Source of the DNA: Nocardioides sp. Root682
GTDB lineage: Bacteria > Actinomycetota > Actinomycetes > Propionibacteriales > Nocardioidaceae
NCBI RefSeq assembly: GCF_001427795.1
Contig: NZ_LMHJ01000001.1
Location: forward strand, 977,773 to 1,041,772
Length of the DNA stretch: 64,000 nt
Direction: 5' to 3'
The translations under genes and the position numbers were made by a program. The first letter of the stretch is position 1; the number at the start of each line of letters is the position of its first letter. The notes beneath the pieces were generated by a model. The model was not told the DNA's origin. It was given only the letters and a program-made list of their open reading frames with translations, and did no database searches. Shown one piece after another: positions 8,783-17,928 of the stretch.

Positions 8783-10149
8783 CGCCGCACCTCCGCGGCC
8801 CGGGCCTGATCCCGGGACTGAGCCTGCGCCCGGAGCAGTTCTTTCCCACGACGACCATCGATGCACCTCGACAGCCTGGCGACGAACGGGCGAGCATTCT
8901 CGGCGACCACGAGCGCGTGTCGCTCCGGGAGTTGTCGGATCTCCTCGGGCCGCAGTACCGGAACGTCGTCGCCGTAGAAGCTGCTTCCCCATCCGCCGCG
9001 GTGCAGGTTGTAACTGCGACGCGAGACCCGTGTCGTACCGAGAAGGTCAGACATCTCCTTGTAGAACTCGCTGTCCTTGCCTCCACCGAAGACCACAATG
9101 TTGTTCGTCAAACCGAACATCGCGCGCGCCTCGTCCTCGCCGTAACAGATGACGAGTTGGCGCCAGGTCTGCGCGGCATAGATGAAGGACAGTCCGAGGG
9201 CCCGCTCGTTAGCCATCCTGGTCCGCAGGGTTGGCAACGGGGTGGTCGATGGAAGCTCGTCGAGGCAGGCCAAGAACGACGGGCACATCCGGCCGTAGGG
9301 CGACGCGTTTGCCATCCCGAGCGCGGTGTCGAGCACGTGCTCGGCGATCGCGGTCATCAGTGGCGACGCAGAGGCGTAGGGATCCTCGCGCCCGAGAAGG
9401 TAGAACGTGCCGCACTGATCGATGACCTGCTTCACGTCGGTGGCGGGTCGTCCTTCCCCGGGAACACAGCGGCGCCGGATCTTCTCTTGGAAGAACAGAG
9501 CCATCGCCTGTTGGACTGTGGTGATCGTGTTGCCCGCCGTCCGGTGGTCACCATGCAGCGCGCCGCGCAGGAGACCGTCCCAGAAAGGCGCCGCTCCCCC
9601 ATGCGTCCGGAGGATTTCCTCCGGCTGGGTCGCGTTGTGCGGCTCGGCGATCCACATCAGCACGTCGTCCAGAGATGCTCCAGCGAGGGCCGCGGCATGG
9701 AAATATGCCTGGAGCACCTTCGCGGCCTCCGCTGCGTAGAACCGCGCTGCCTCATCACCTGCCCCACGGGTCACCGCGCCGCCGACGGTCCCGGCAGTGA
9801 ACGCCTTCGCCCTCCGCTCCGCGATCATCGAATCCGCGCAACCGCTAACGGGGTCCCAGACAAGCGCAGGCACGCCAGGCGCCAGGTCGAACGGGTCTAG
9901 GACGTGGACGGGCCTTTCGTCTGCTGCTCTCGCGTCCACGGTGAGGTGGAGGTCCTCCGGCTTGGTGAGCGTGACGAGCGCCGCGCCGGGCGACGTCAGC
10001 AATGCCGGCGTGAGTAGATCCAATGTCTTGCCGGATCCCTGCGGCCCGTAAACACCGACAGTCCGGTCGAACGGCACCCATACCTCCACGCCGCTCGGAA
10101 CTGTCGATCTACCCAGCCGCCAGCCAATGTCCGTCGCCTCGGCCGTCAC
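8779..10149 (-). CDS. VirD4/TraG-type coupling ATPase
   Basis: A 456-residue P-loop ATPase. Walker A GPQGSGKT lies near residue 35-42 and Walker B FLACLDELPS near residue 300. SRRSYN and DDVPVLRPEEIRQLP near the C-terminus match type IV coupling proteins. It would recognise the relaxosome and pump DNA into the secretion channel. It lacks an N-terminal membrane segment, which is instead supplied by the preceding overlapping gene (ATGA overlap at 10146-10149). Confidence 0.9.
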   Translation of the reverse strand: MTAEATDIGWRLGRSTVPSGVEVWVPFDRTVGVYGPQGSGKTLDLLTPALLTSPGAALVTLTKPEDLHLTVDARAADERPVHVLDPFDLAPGVPALVWDPVSGCADSMIAERRAKAFTAGTVGGAVTRGAGDEAARFYAAEAAKVLQAYFHAAALAGASLDDVLMWIAEPHNATQPEEILRTHGGAAPFWDGLLRGALHGDHRTAGNTITTVQQAMALFFQEKIRRRCVPGEGRPATDVKQVIDQCGTFYLLGREDPYASASPLMTAIAEHVLDTALGMANASPYGRMCPSFLACLDELPSTTPLPTLRTRMANERALGLSFIYAAQTWRQLVICYGEDEARAMFGLTNNIVVFGGGKDSEFYKEMSDLLGTTRVSRRSYNLHRGGWGSSFYGDDVPVLRPEEIRQLPERHALVVAENARPFVARLSRCIDGRRGKELLRAQAQSRDQARAAEVRR

Positions 10150-10601
10150 ACCTGTCGCCCCTCAACAAGATCCGGCCGAACGGTCGCGCCCCTGCGCATG
10201 AGCTGGCGCCGGCCGAGCACAGCAAAAACCTCGTGCCGCGAAGCCATCCCGAACTGGGCCAGTGGTCCGACCGTCCTCCACCACCATGAGAGCCCGATGA
10301 CTGCTGCCGACACCAGCGCAAGCTCCAAGACCACGACCGCGGCGTAAACTGGAACTGGGTGCGGCGCTGTCGCCCGGATATCTGGCGAAATCCCCCGACC
10401 GACGTCACCCTCCAGGAGGCCGAGGAGGCTGTGTCCGAGTTCCGGCCCGGGCCAGACGAAGCCGTCGCCCCTGACCGCGTACGCGAGGCCTTGCCCCGCC
10501 GGGAAGGCGAGGAACGCGCCGAGCAGCCAGACCAAGCCGATCCCGACCGGGATCTCCCAGGTCGTCGGGAAGACGTCAGTACGGCGACTCTGAACCCTCA
10601 C
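10146..10601 (-). CDS. Two-TM membrane partner of the coupling ATPase
   Basis: A 151-residue protein with two hydrophobic stretches, about residues 18-42 and 83-107, followed by a basic cytoplasmic tail (RHEVFAVLGRRQLMRRG). Its stop overlaps the ATPase start. In classical VirD4 proteins the two N-terminal helices and the ATPase are one chain, so this looks like the same architecture split in two genes. That functional reading is an inference from size, topology and coupling. Confidence 0.7.
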   Translation of the reverse strand: MRVQSRRTDVFPTTWEIPVGIGLVWLLGAFLAFPAGQGLAYAVRGDGFVWPGPELGHSLLGLLEGDVGRGISPDIRATAPHPVPVYAAVVVLELALVSAAVIGLSWWWRTVGPLAQFGMASRHEVFAVLGRRQLMRRGATVRPDLVEGRQV

Positions 10602-10784
10602 GCCCCTTCAAGCGACCGCCGTCCCCCGAATGGACAGTCAATGCCAAAGGGCCGCGAACCGTTCTCGTTACTCGGTCAAACCCGAGGTTCCGAGTTCGCA
10701 GCCATTCAGCCGGACCTCGGCGGCATACTTCGGATTAGGCCCCACTCAAAGGGCACCCCGTCGTCGAAGGAGGCGAAGTCGGCG

Positions 10785-12812
10785 ATGAAGTTTCCACCGA
10801 CCGACGAACAGCAGGCCGCCATTGACGCGTTTGCCAGCGGCGCAAACTTCGTGCTGGAGGCTGGCGCGGGGACGGGCAAGACGTCCACCCTGCAGTTCCT
10901 TGCAGAGTCGGCCCCACGCCGCCGTGGCCTCTACCTGGCCTTCAATTCGGCCATCGCAGCCGAGTCGCGCACCAAGTTCCCGTCGAACATCACGGTGAAG
11001 ACCACCCATGCTCTCGCGATGGCCGGCACAAGCTTCCAGTTCCAGCCTCGGCTGAAGAACGCGAAGGTTCCCCTGAAGATTGCAGCCGCGCGCTTGGGCA
11101 TCACTAGCCCCGTCTTTGTCGGACTCGCGAACCCGATCCGCGAAACCACGCAGGCGAGCCTCACCATGCAGGCAGTCAGGCGCTTCTGCTCTTCCGACGA
11201 TGAGCAGATCCTCAAACGGCATGTGCCTCGGCCCGACGCCATGACACCCGTAGTTCACGCGGCGATCGCTCCGACCATCGTTCAATATGCGAAGAAGGCT
11301 TGGGCGGACCTCTCTGATCCGAACGGATCGCTCTACCGCTTCGAGCACGACCACTATCTCAAAGCGTGGGCGTTGAGTCAGCCACCGTGGGGCTACGACT
11401 TCGTGCTCTTCGACGAGGCCCAGGACACGAACCCCGTCGTCTCGGCCATGGTCACCGAGCAGTTGCGCCTCGGAGCGCAAGTCGTGGCCGTCGGGGACTC
11501 GGCGCAGTCCATCTACGGCTGGCGCGGCGCGGTCGATGCGATGGAGACATTCGCCGCAGACTCTCGGCTACGACTGAGCAAGTCGTTCCGCTTCGGGCCC
11601 GCTATCGCTGAGGAGGCCAACAAGTGGCTCCAGCTTCTTGGCTCGGACATGCGCCTCAGCGGTCTCGGGAACCAGAAGTCCAAGGTCGTCGACGACCTCG
11701 TGAACCCCAACGTCGTGCTCTGCCGCAACAACTCGACGGTCATCGGGGAACTCTTCCTTGGACTCGAAGCGGGCAAGAAGGTTGGTGTCATCGGCGATGG
11801 CCGCGACCTGCTCGCTGTCGCAGACGCAGCTGCCTCGCTCAAGGCAGGGCGGACCACTGACCACGAGGAGTTCTCGCTCTTTGGAACTTGGGGCGAGGTC
11901 GTCGAGTACGCAGAGAGCGGCGACGACCCGAACCTCCTCATGCTGACCAAGATCGTCGATGAGCACGGCCCAGCCGCGATCAAGGCAGCGATTAGTCGCG
12001 CAACCGATGTCAAAGGCGCCGACCTGGTGTTATCCACCGCGCACAAGGCGAAGGGTGGCGAGTGGGACCGAGTCCGGCTTGCGGGCGACTTTGCCAAGAC
12101 GAAGTACGTCGACGGGGGGATGACGATTCCGCCTCGCGAAGAACTGATGCTCTGCTACGTCGCCGTGACGCGCGCGCAGGATGTTCTTGATCGAGGTGTC
12201 CTCGGGTGGGTGGACGACGCGATCGATCAGATCGGCCAAGGGCGTTTGAAGATCGACTCCGGTCGCCATCATCGAACGCCGATCGACAATCCTGATCCGC
12301 CGCCGTCGACTCAGCTCCAGTCGGACGGCCTGCCGTACCGGACCCGGCACCCGGCGTACTCCAATTGGACCGCAGGCGCAGACGCCGCTCTGCTCCGCCG
12401 ATTCCGAGCGGGCGTCACGCTCACCCGTCTGACAAGAGAGTTCGTCCGGACCACGGACGAAGTCGAATCGCGCCTATACGAGCTCCTCGGCCGGGCTCGC
12501 GGAAGCGAAGCGGTTTTCGGCTCTGACGACAGGCCGCTGCTTGATGGCGTCCCGGCCAACGAACCATCTGCCGGCCCGTTGACCACAACAACAGTTGAGC
12601 CTTCAGCGCATCAGGACGATGCCTACTACGAACCCGACGAGCATGAGCACACCGCCGAGTACGACGAGCCAATCGATCCGCTCGAAGGCGACCCGGAGAT
12701 CGCCGCGATCATGGAAGAGCTCGACGACTGGGAGGAGATCTCAGAGGGCGAGGAGGACCAGGCGTCAATCCGGGCGACCTTCGAGTACCTGATGCAGCGC
12801 GACGACATCTGA
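10785..12812 (+). CDS. UvrD/Rep-family superfamily 1 DNA helicase
   Basis: A 675-residue protein. ATG 10785 follows AAGGAGG at 10767-10773, which rejects the longer open frame reaching back to 10359. Motifs in order: PTDEQQ (Q motif), AGAGTGKTST, FDEAQDTNP, GDSAQSIYGWRGA, SFRFGP, STAHKAKGGEWDR and CYVAVTRAQ. The C-terminal 130 residues are an acidic, poorly ordered tail plus a helical segment, absent from housekeeping UvrD/PcrA. The motif set resembles FBH1-like helicases. It probably acts in repair or defence and is transcribed divergently from the coupling genes. Confidence 0.88.
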   Translation: MKFPPTDEQQAAIDAFASGANFVLEAGAGTGKTSTLQFLAESAPRRRGLYLAFNSAIAAESRTKFPSNITVKTTHALAMAGTSFQFQPRLKNAKVPLKIAAARLGITSPVFVGLANPIRETTQASLTMQAVRRFCSSDDEQILKRHVPRPDAMTPVVHAAIAPTIVQYAKKAWADLSDPNGSLYRFEHDHYLKAWALSQPPWGYDFVLFDEAQDTNPVVSAMVTEQLRLGAQVVAVGDSAQSIYGWRGAVDAMETFAADSRLRLSKSFRFGPAIAEEANKWLQLLGSDMRLSGLGNQKSKVVDDLVNPNVVLCRNNSTVIGELFLGLEAGKKVGVIGDGRDLLAVADAAASLKAGRTTDHEEFSLFGTWGEVVEYAESGDDPNLLMLTKIVDEHGPAAIKAAISRATDVKGADLVLSTAHKAKGGEWDRVRLAGDFAKTKYVDGGMTIPPREELMLCYVAVTRAQDVLDRGVLGWVDDAIDQIGQGRLKIDSGRHHRTPIDNPDPPPSTQLQSDGLPYRTRHPAYSNWTAGADAALLRRFRAGVTLTRLTREFVRTTDEVESRLYELLGRARGSEAVFGSDDRPLLDGVPANEPSAGPLTTTTVEPSAHQDDAYYEPDEHEHTAEYDEPIDPLEGDPEIAAIMEELDDWEEISEGEEDQASIRATFEYLMQRDDI

Positions 12813-12875
12813 CCGATCCGGGGCCGACTCAGTGGCGAATGTCCCGCCTTCGCGATCCCATTCCAATCCGCATCC

Positions 12876-14528
12876 CTACTCGAGACCGTTGCGGATCGCA
12901 TCGGTCGCTCGAACGTCATCCTCGTTATACGCGAGGATGCGCTGCTGGCCGACCGTACGGCTCAACTCGTCGACGGCTGCCCTGGCTTCCAGCAGCCAGA
13001 GTTGCGACTGGAGGCCGCCGGGGTCCTCGTCGCGCCAGTGGAATCCGAACGCGGGTGCAACCTTCTTGATCCCCAATCCGTTCAGCCCGAAATAGTGCTG
13101 GCGGATGATCGGGAGCAGGTCGACGAAGCGGGCGAGCAGGTCCGCGACCTCGTCTTCGCCCAGGAGTCGCTTGAGGTACGACGGCTCGGGGTGGGCGTAG
13201 TGATATACGAGCACTGAATGACCGTCGGCTTCTGCGGTCGTGATCTGGTCACGCAACCACCTCGCGAACTCCTCCGCCAGCGCGACTGCGCCAGCGTCGT
13301 CCAACGGATCCCAGGACACGACCGAGTGATAAATGGGGGCGGCACCCTTGCTGTGGACCAGCGCACCCCACAGGTAGACGTGGTCGTCGGGGTCCCATTC
13401 GATGTCGAAGTCGATCTCGATGTCGGCCCGCGGAACTCCGATCGGTCCGGTCGTCTCCCGCTCGATCGCGACGCCGTCGCGGAGCATCCGTGCGCGCCGT
13501 ACGGCGACAGCGAGCCGACCGATCGGGTCCTTGAGGTGCGTGACCTCAGGAAGATAGGCCGCTTGAAAGGAGCCGGCACCGATGTCGAGGTCGGCGAGAT
13601 CGTCGACCGTTGCGATACCAGCGTCACCGAGGGCGGCCCACTCGCGGACCGAGAGTCGACCTGAGGTGATCTGTGCGCTGGCGGTGTCGTGACCGGCGAT
13701 CTTCCGGCAATGGTCGAGCCAGGGGCAGGACTCGCATTCGTCAGTGAAGATCGGCTCGACCAACGCGGGCTGTTCAGTTGCAGCGGCCCGTGCGACCTTC
13801 AGCCGGAAGCCCTGCTCGTGGTCGTAGCGCTCCAAAGCGGATCGCTTGGCTGCACCACGGGAACGCGAATAGGTCTCGAAGAACGGAGCAGCGAGATCAA
13901 TCCAGGTCAACACCCGGCCGCTAGAAGCGAGGTCGGCCACGTTGTCGGTTCCGATGATGAATCCCCGAGCGGATCCGGTCGCGCTACTCCCGAGCGCTTC
14001 GAGCATCCGCCAGTAATGAGCCAGCTGCAGATAGTCGTCGAATCGCGCGGTCGTCTCAGCACCCAAACCGTCGACGGCAAGCACGCTGGCCGGATCCTCG
14101 AGGACGGAGTAGGTGAGCGTGCCTTTCGCGCGCCGAGCGAAAGTCTTGTGTCCCTTCACGTCCCCAGGCACGTAGCCGGATGCGGTGCGGAGCAGGAGGT
14201 CCGGCCGCCCTGTCCGTCCGCCGTCGGGATCATCCGGTAGCCAGCCGCCGATGATGACGTCGACCTGGCGCTCGATCGCGTCGACTGTCGCTGCGATTGC
14301 GTTGGCCTTGCCGCGCACGCCGGCCAGGTCGACGTATCGGTGCTCGGTCAGTGCCGCCTTGAGTTCGGTGAACACGGCGGTCTCGAATGCGATGCCAGCG
14401 TCGAACCGCATCTGGAGACCAGCAGGGATCACCCATTCGGTCTTGTCGATCGTCGGGTCCCACTCGTTGTGGATCCGTCGAGCACACCGCTTCGCGTCGT
14501 ACCCAGAGAGCAGGATCGGCTCGGACAT
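12876..14528 (-). CDS. TM0106-type RecB-like nuclease
   Basis: 550 residues from ATG 14528; TTG 14540 and GTG 14534 are alternative in-frame starts that would couple to the upstream stop. The N-terminal half fits the RecB/Cas4 nuclease type: RPDLLLR, then GDVKGHKTF (D.K catalytic pattern), and a CESCPWLDHC cluster that could hold an Fe-S centre. The C-terminal half, with IEIDFDIEWDPDD and YNEDDVRATD, looks like an RNase H-like 3-5 exonuclease fold. Such two-domain nucleases occur in repair and mobile-element contexts. The gene is convergent with the helicase. Confidence 0.78.
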   Translation of the reverse strand: MSEPILLSGYDAKRCARRIHNEWDPTIDKTEWVIPAGLQMRFDAGIAFETAVFTELKAALTEHRYVDLAGVRGKANAIAATVDAIERQVDVIIGGWLPDDPDGGRTGRPDLLLRTASGYVPGDVKGHKTFARRAKGTLTYSVLEDPASVLAVDGLGAETTARFDDYLQLAHYWRMLEALGSSATGSARGFIIGTDNVADLASSGRVLTWIDLAAPFFETYSRSRGAAKRSALERYDHEQGFRLKVARAAATEQPALVEPIFTDECESCPWLDHCRKIAGHDTASAQITSGRLSVREWAALGDAGIATVDDLADLDIGAGSFQAAYLPEVTHLKDPIGRLAVAVRRARMLRDGVAIERETTGPIGVPRADIEIDFDIEWDPDDHVYLWGALVHSKGAAPIYHSVVSWDPLDDAGAVALAEEFARWLRDQITTAEADGHSVLVYHYAHPEPSYLKRLLGEDEVADLLARFVDLLPIIRQHYFGLNGLGIKKVAPAFGFHWRDEDPGGLQSQLWLLEARAAVDELSRTVGQQRILAYNEDDVRATDAIRNGLE

Positions 14529-14536
14529 GTGCACAT

Positions 14537-15997
14537 TCAACCGCGCAAGCTCGACGCTTCGAGGCGTTTGAGCGCATCCCGGAACCCGGCATTGGGGTAG
14601 GCGGCCGGGAGCACGCTGCAGACCTTGGCAAGCGCTTCGGTCGCGTCGACCCCGCGAATCATCGCGTAGGCCGCACCGACGGTAGGTGTCCGAGACTGAG
14701 CGGCGACGCAGTGGACAAGGACCTGGTGTCCCTCATCCCTCAAGGTTGCGACGGTGCGCGCTGCGTCGGCGAGGATGAAGTCCAGGTTGCGGTTGACCTC
14801 GGGATCGGCGTGGTCAATCAGCCGGTAACCAACGTGCTCCACCCCAGCCTGGACTTGGCTGCGGCCGAGGAGACAAAGACTCACCACTGCTGTGATGTGG
14901 CCAGGCAGCTCCTCCAGCGCGGAGGCGTCGGCGAGCCAGACGCCTTCGTCGTAGGGGTGCTGGACGAAAGTCTTGGCGGATCCGTAGATCGAGTAGTCGA
15001 TGTGATCCACGGCTGGCCAGTCGTAGACGCCCGGGCCCGGGTTGGCGGCCAGGTGGGCGAGCTCGACGAGTCGCTCCCCCGTGATACCGGGATAGCCGTG
15101 ACAGATTCGCCGCCACTTGGCCGGGACAGCTGAGGCACCCCATCGGGCGCCGAGCACAGCGCCGGCGATCGCCGCGACGGTGTCGGTGTCGTCACCGATG
15201 CCGATTGCCGTGACCAGCGCATCGCCGAGATGGCGACACGGGTTGCCGTCAGTCGGGATCGGGGTGTGCACGATCGCGGACCACGCTGCCTGGAGGGCTG
15301 TCACGGCCCAGCCGTTGGGCCGGAACGTCCGGGGGTCGCCGGACTCAGCCTCGTCGAGACGTTCGGTCCAGTACGCCGCAGCTTCGTCGTCGAGGTGCGC
15401 GAGCCCGGCGCGGATGTCGAACTCGGCGTGCAGGATCGCGTGCCTGATGGCCAGCGACCACAGCACGCAGGCCTCCTGCGCGTGCGGGTCGTAGTGGGTA
15501 AGCGCACCGACCTTGCGGGCGGCCTCGGCCAGCGCCGTCGGGTCGTCGAGGTACGGCAGTGCGACGGGCGCCGTACGCATCAGGGAGCCGTTGCCTGCGG
15601 TGTGGCCCGTGCGGGTGTGCAGGTCGTGCGACGCCGTCGCCATGCTCGCGCCGGTAGGGTCGGCGCCGACCTGGCCGAGAATGGCGCGGGTCTGGTTGCC
15701 GATGTCGGGTGGACGGGTGTCGTACCAGGCACGGAAGTTGCGGGCGACCCGCGTGAGCGCGTCATCGCTGCGCAGGTCGACGCCGGAAGCGGCGACGTCG
15801 AGGACGCACCAGGCCATGGTGGTGTCGTCGGTCCACTCTCCGGGTTCGAAGTTGCCGAGGCCGCCGCCGATCATCTGCGGTCCGTCTGGGCCGACATTCG
15901 CCAGACCGAACTCGTACGGCGCACCCAGCGCGTCACCGACGGCCGAGCCGAGGACCGCGCCACAAGCACGGTCGAGTTGGGCAGGAGTCAGTTTCAT
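14537..15997 (-). CDS. ADP-ribosylglycohydrolase fused to dual-specificity phosphatase domain
   Basis: 486 residues. Residues 1-330 are a DraG-type ADP-ribosylglycohydrolase: GDALGAPYEF near 21-30, metal-binding TDDT near 56-59, GNGSLMR near 135-141 and GIGDDTDTVAAIAGA near 266-280. Residues 335-486 form a dual-specificity/tyrosine phosphatase with the complete signature HCVAAQSRT (Cys430, Arg436). The protein should remove ADP-ribose from proteins or other molecules; the phosphatase may act on phosphoprotein or ADP-ribose-1-phosphate-like substrates (inference). The stop of the next upstream gene directly abuts this start. Confidence 0.88.
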   Translation of the reverse strand: MKLTPAQLDRACGAVLGSAVGDALGAPYEFGLANVGPDGPQMIGGGLGNFEPGEWTDDTTMAWCVLDVAASGVDLRSDDALTRVARNFRAWYDTRPPDIGNQTRAILGQVGADPTGASMATASHDLHTRTGHTAGNGSLMRTAPVALPYLDDPTALAEAARKVGALTHYDPHAQEACVLWSLAIRHAILHAEFDIRAGLAHLDDEAAAYWTERLDEAESGDPRTFRPNGWAVTALQAAWSAIVHTPIPTDGNPCRHLGDALVTAIGIGDDTDTVAAIAGAVLGARWGASAVPAKWRRICHGYPGITGERLVELAHLAANPGPGVYDWPAVDHIDYSIYGSAKTFVQHPYDEGVWLADASALEELPGHITAVVSLCLLGRSQVQAGVEHVGYRLIDHADPEVNRNLDFILADAARTVATLRDEGHQVLVHCVAAQSRTPTVGAAYAMIRGVDATEALAKVCSVLPAAYPNAGFRDALKRLEASSLRG

Positions 15998-17005
15998 TCA
16001 GGCCACCTTTGCGCCGGTGCGGTAGGCCAAGTCGTCCCGGGTGGAGGTCATGGCATCGAGGAATACGTCGAGCATTGCGTCGAGGTGGCGCGGCACGAAC
16101 GGCACGCCGGGCAGGAGCAATGTCTGCCAGACGTCGCGGTCTCGCAGGTCCCACTTCGCCCATGCGCTGTCGCGGTTGAGGAGGCCGACTTCGACCGCTG
16201 TTGAGCGACGGGAGTGCACATCGTGGGCGACGCGGGCGATGATCTCGACCGCGGGCTGGTCGCTGCGGACCCGAACCCAGACGGGCTGGCCCAGGTGGTG
16301 CAGCACGAAGTCGCCGTCGTCGTCGAGGGTCGTCTCGGCTTCGTACTTCTCACGCAGGACGCTGGCGACGTACGCGACGAGCTCCTCGCGATCCGCAGGC
16401 TCCAGCGCGAGTTGGCCGAGCACCGGCTCGCGCCCCTGCTCGGAGGGCGTGCCGGCGGCAGCGGTCGGCTCATCGATCGGAACGTCGCCGGTCGCGCACA
16501 ACCAGAGGAACTCGGCCTCATCAGCCGCAGGTCCCCACGCTTGGTAGGTCAGCAACTGTGGGTGCGGGATGCCGAAGTGTTGGCGCAGCGCTTGCACGAC
16601 AGTGCCGACGATCTCGTCGGCGCACTCGACCGGCATCTCAATGTGCCAGTTGCCCTCCTCAACATCTCCGGCTTCCGACTGCTCACCACCCACCCAGCCG
16701 AGGCCGGTGAACCAGGCCGCAGCCTCGGACCCGAGCCGGAACTGCGTTCGGAGATAGGCGTTGCCAGAGACCTCGGCCCGGATCATGCGCCCGTCACCGA
16801 AGGCGGCGAACTGGGCGTACGGCGGACAGCCGGCGTCGCCGTCGGGGTCCGGGTCGGTGAGCTCGATCAGCAGGTGATCGCCCTCGTCGGGGTCGACCAT
16901 CATCGAAAGGTACGTCGCGAGGCTGTCCGCCAGCTCTTCCCACCCGGCATCAAGTCCGTCGTGCGCCTCGTCGGCGGGCGTTCCGCCGTGGTTCGTGTTC
17001 GTCAT
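15998..17005 (-). CDS. TY-Chap/YbjN-like (T3SS chaperone-fold) protein
   Basis: 335 residues, ATG 17005 preceded by AAGGAGGT at 17018-17011. Two similar alpha/beta halves are visible, about residues 20-180 and 205-330, each with a helix, strands and a closing helix as in the YbjN/type III chaperone-like fold; LLIELTDPD and YAQFAAFGDGRMIRAEVSGN mark the first half. No catalytic motif is seen. It is co-transcribed with the ADP-ribosylglycohydrolase, so a scaffold or chaperone role for that enzyme or its targets is likely. Confidence 0.65.
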   Translation of the reverse strand: MTNTNHGGTPADEAHDGLDAGWEELADSLATYLSMMVDPDEGDHLLIELTDPDPDGDAGCPPYAQFAAFGDGRMIRAEVSGNAYLRTQFRLGSEAAAWFTGLGWVGGEQSEAGDVEEGNWHIEMPVECADEIVGTVVQALRQHFGIPHPQLLTYQAWGPAADEAEFLWLCATGDVPIDEPTAAAGTPSEQGREPVLGQLALEPADREELVAYVASVLREKYEAETTLDDDGDFVLHHLGQPVWVRVRSDQPAVEIIARVAHDVHSRRSTAVEVGLLNRDSAWAKWDLRDRDVWQTLLLPGVPFVPRHLDAMLDVFLDAMTSTRDDLAYRTGAKVA

Positions 17006-17016
17006 CGCGAACCTCC

Positions 17017-17063
17017 TTTAGCATCTTCGTGTCGCTAAACATTAGCACGTCACTTGCGCTAAT
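17017..17063. promoter_or_regulatory. Twin inverted-repeat operators between divergent ARG and Nudix-regulator genes
   Basis: Two matching inverted repeats lie side by side: TTTAGC-N11-GCTAAA (17017-17039) and ATTAGC-N11-GCTAAT (17041-17063). Half-sites are 17 bp apart and the two sites are 24 bp apart. The left site overlaps the Shine-Dalgarno of the leftward gene. A leftward -35 AAGACA (17068-17063) and -10 TAATGT (17044-17039) overlap the sites, as does a rightward TAATGT at 17060-17065. Binding by the adjacent NrtR-like protein would block both directions; this is an inference from position and symmetry. Confidence 0.75.
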
Positions 17064-17071
17064 GTCTTGGT

Positions 17072-17773
17072 ATGTCGAACCCGCCCGACCTGGAGAGGTT
17101 CCCCCGTCCCGGAGTCACTGTCGACCTCGCGATCCTGACGGTAGTGGGAGCCTCCGACACAAAGCCGGATCTGCGGTTGCTGGTCCAGGACCGCTCCGAG
17201 CCGATCGGTCGGGCGCTTCCTGGCGGCTTCATTCGCGAGCGATGGACCGTCGCCCAGACCGTCGGGGACGTGTTGCAGCGCAAGGTCGGCATCAGCCTGT
17301 CGACCACTGTTGAACCTCGCCTGCTGCGCATCTTCGACGACCCCGACCGCGACGAACGCACTTGGGCCATCTCGGTCGCCCACTCGGTGTCCATGCGAGA
17401 GGCCGTTCTCAATGGCGCCCGTGGCGACCTCGTCCACGTGACCAGCGAAGGTCGCCTCGACGGCGAAGAACCCTTGCTGTTCGACCACGAACAGATCGTG
17501 TCGACAGCCATCGAATCACTTCGGGAGCGGTACGAGTTCCGATACCGCTACGTCGACGTACACCCCGACCCCGACGGTTTCTTGCCGCCGCCATTCACCC
17601 TCCACCAACTACGCAAGGTCCACGAGGCTGTCGTCGGCGCTGAACTTCACAAGGACAACTTCAACCGCCGGATGAAGCCGTTCCTCGAACCGCTGACCCG
17701 CAAGGGCGAGCCGGTGCTGTCCGACGGCCTGCGAGGCCGCCCTGCCGCCCTGTACCGTCCGGCGGATCAGTGA
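17072..17773 (+). CDS. NrtR-like Nudix-fold transcription regulator
   Basis: 233 residues: a Nudix-fold domain (about 1-150) followed by a winged-helix domain (about 155-233, with FTLHQLRKVHEAV and NFNRRMKPFLEPL). This is the architecture of NrtR, which senses ADP-ribose or related compounds through a Nudix domain and represses NAD genes. The Nudix box is degraded: the segment TVGDVLQRKVG replaces the Glu-rich catalytic helix, so it is probably a sensor and not a hydrolase. No Shine-Dalgarno precedes ATG 17072; with TAATGT at 17060 the mRNA may be leaderless. Confidence 0.85.
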   Translation: MSNPPDLERFPRPGVTVDLAILTVVGASDTKPDLRLLVQDRSEPIGRALPGGFIRERWTVAQTVGDVLQRKVGISLSTTVEPRLLRIFDDPDRDERTWAISVAHSVSMREAVLNGARGDLVHVTSEGRLDGEEPLLFDHEQIVSTAIESLRERYEFRYRYVDVHPDPDGFLPPPFTLHQLRKVHEAVVGAELHKDNFNRRMKPFLEPLTRKGEPVLSDGLRGRPAALYRPADQ

Positions 17774-17928
17774 TTCGCTTGAAAGACCGCGGGTTTCACC
17801 GAGCGTCGAGCGTCGGACGCATTTGTGGCTCGGTGGCATACGACAGGATGTCGTGCGAGTCAGTCCATGACCAGCAGAATCCGTAGGGTGGGCTGTCCGG
17901 ACATCAGGCACTGGAGTTGGGGACTGGA

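Noticed and set aside
8917..9900. Rightward frame opposite the coupling ATPase
   Set aside because: Shadow of a gene with Walker A and B motifs.
10359..10784. N-terminal extension of the helicase frame
   Set aside because: It overlaps the leftward two-TM gene; AAGGAGG before ATG 10785 marks the start.
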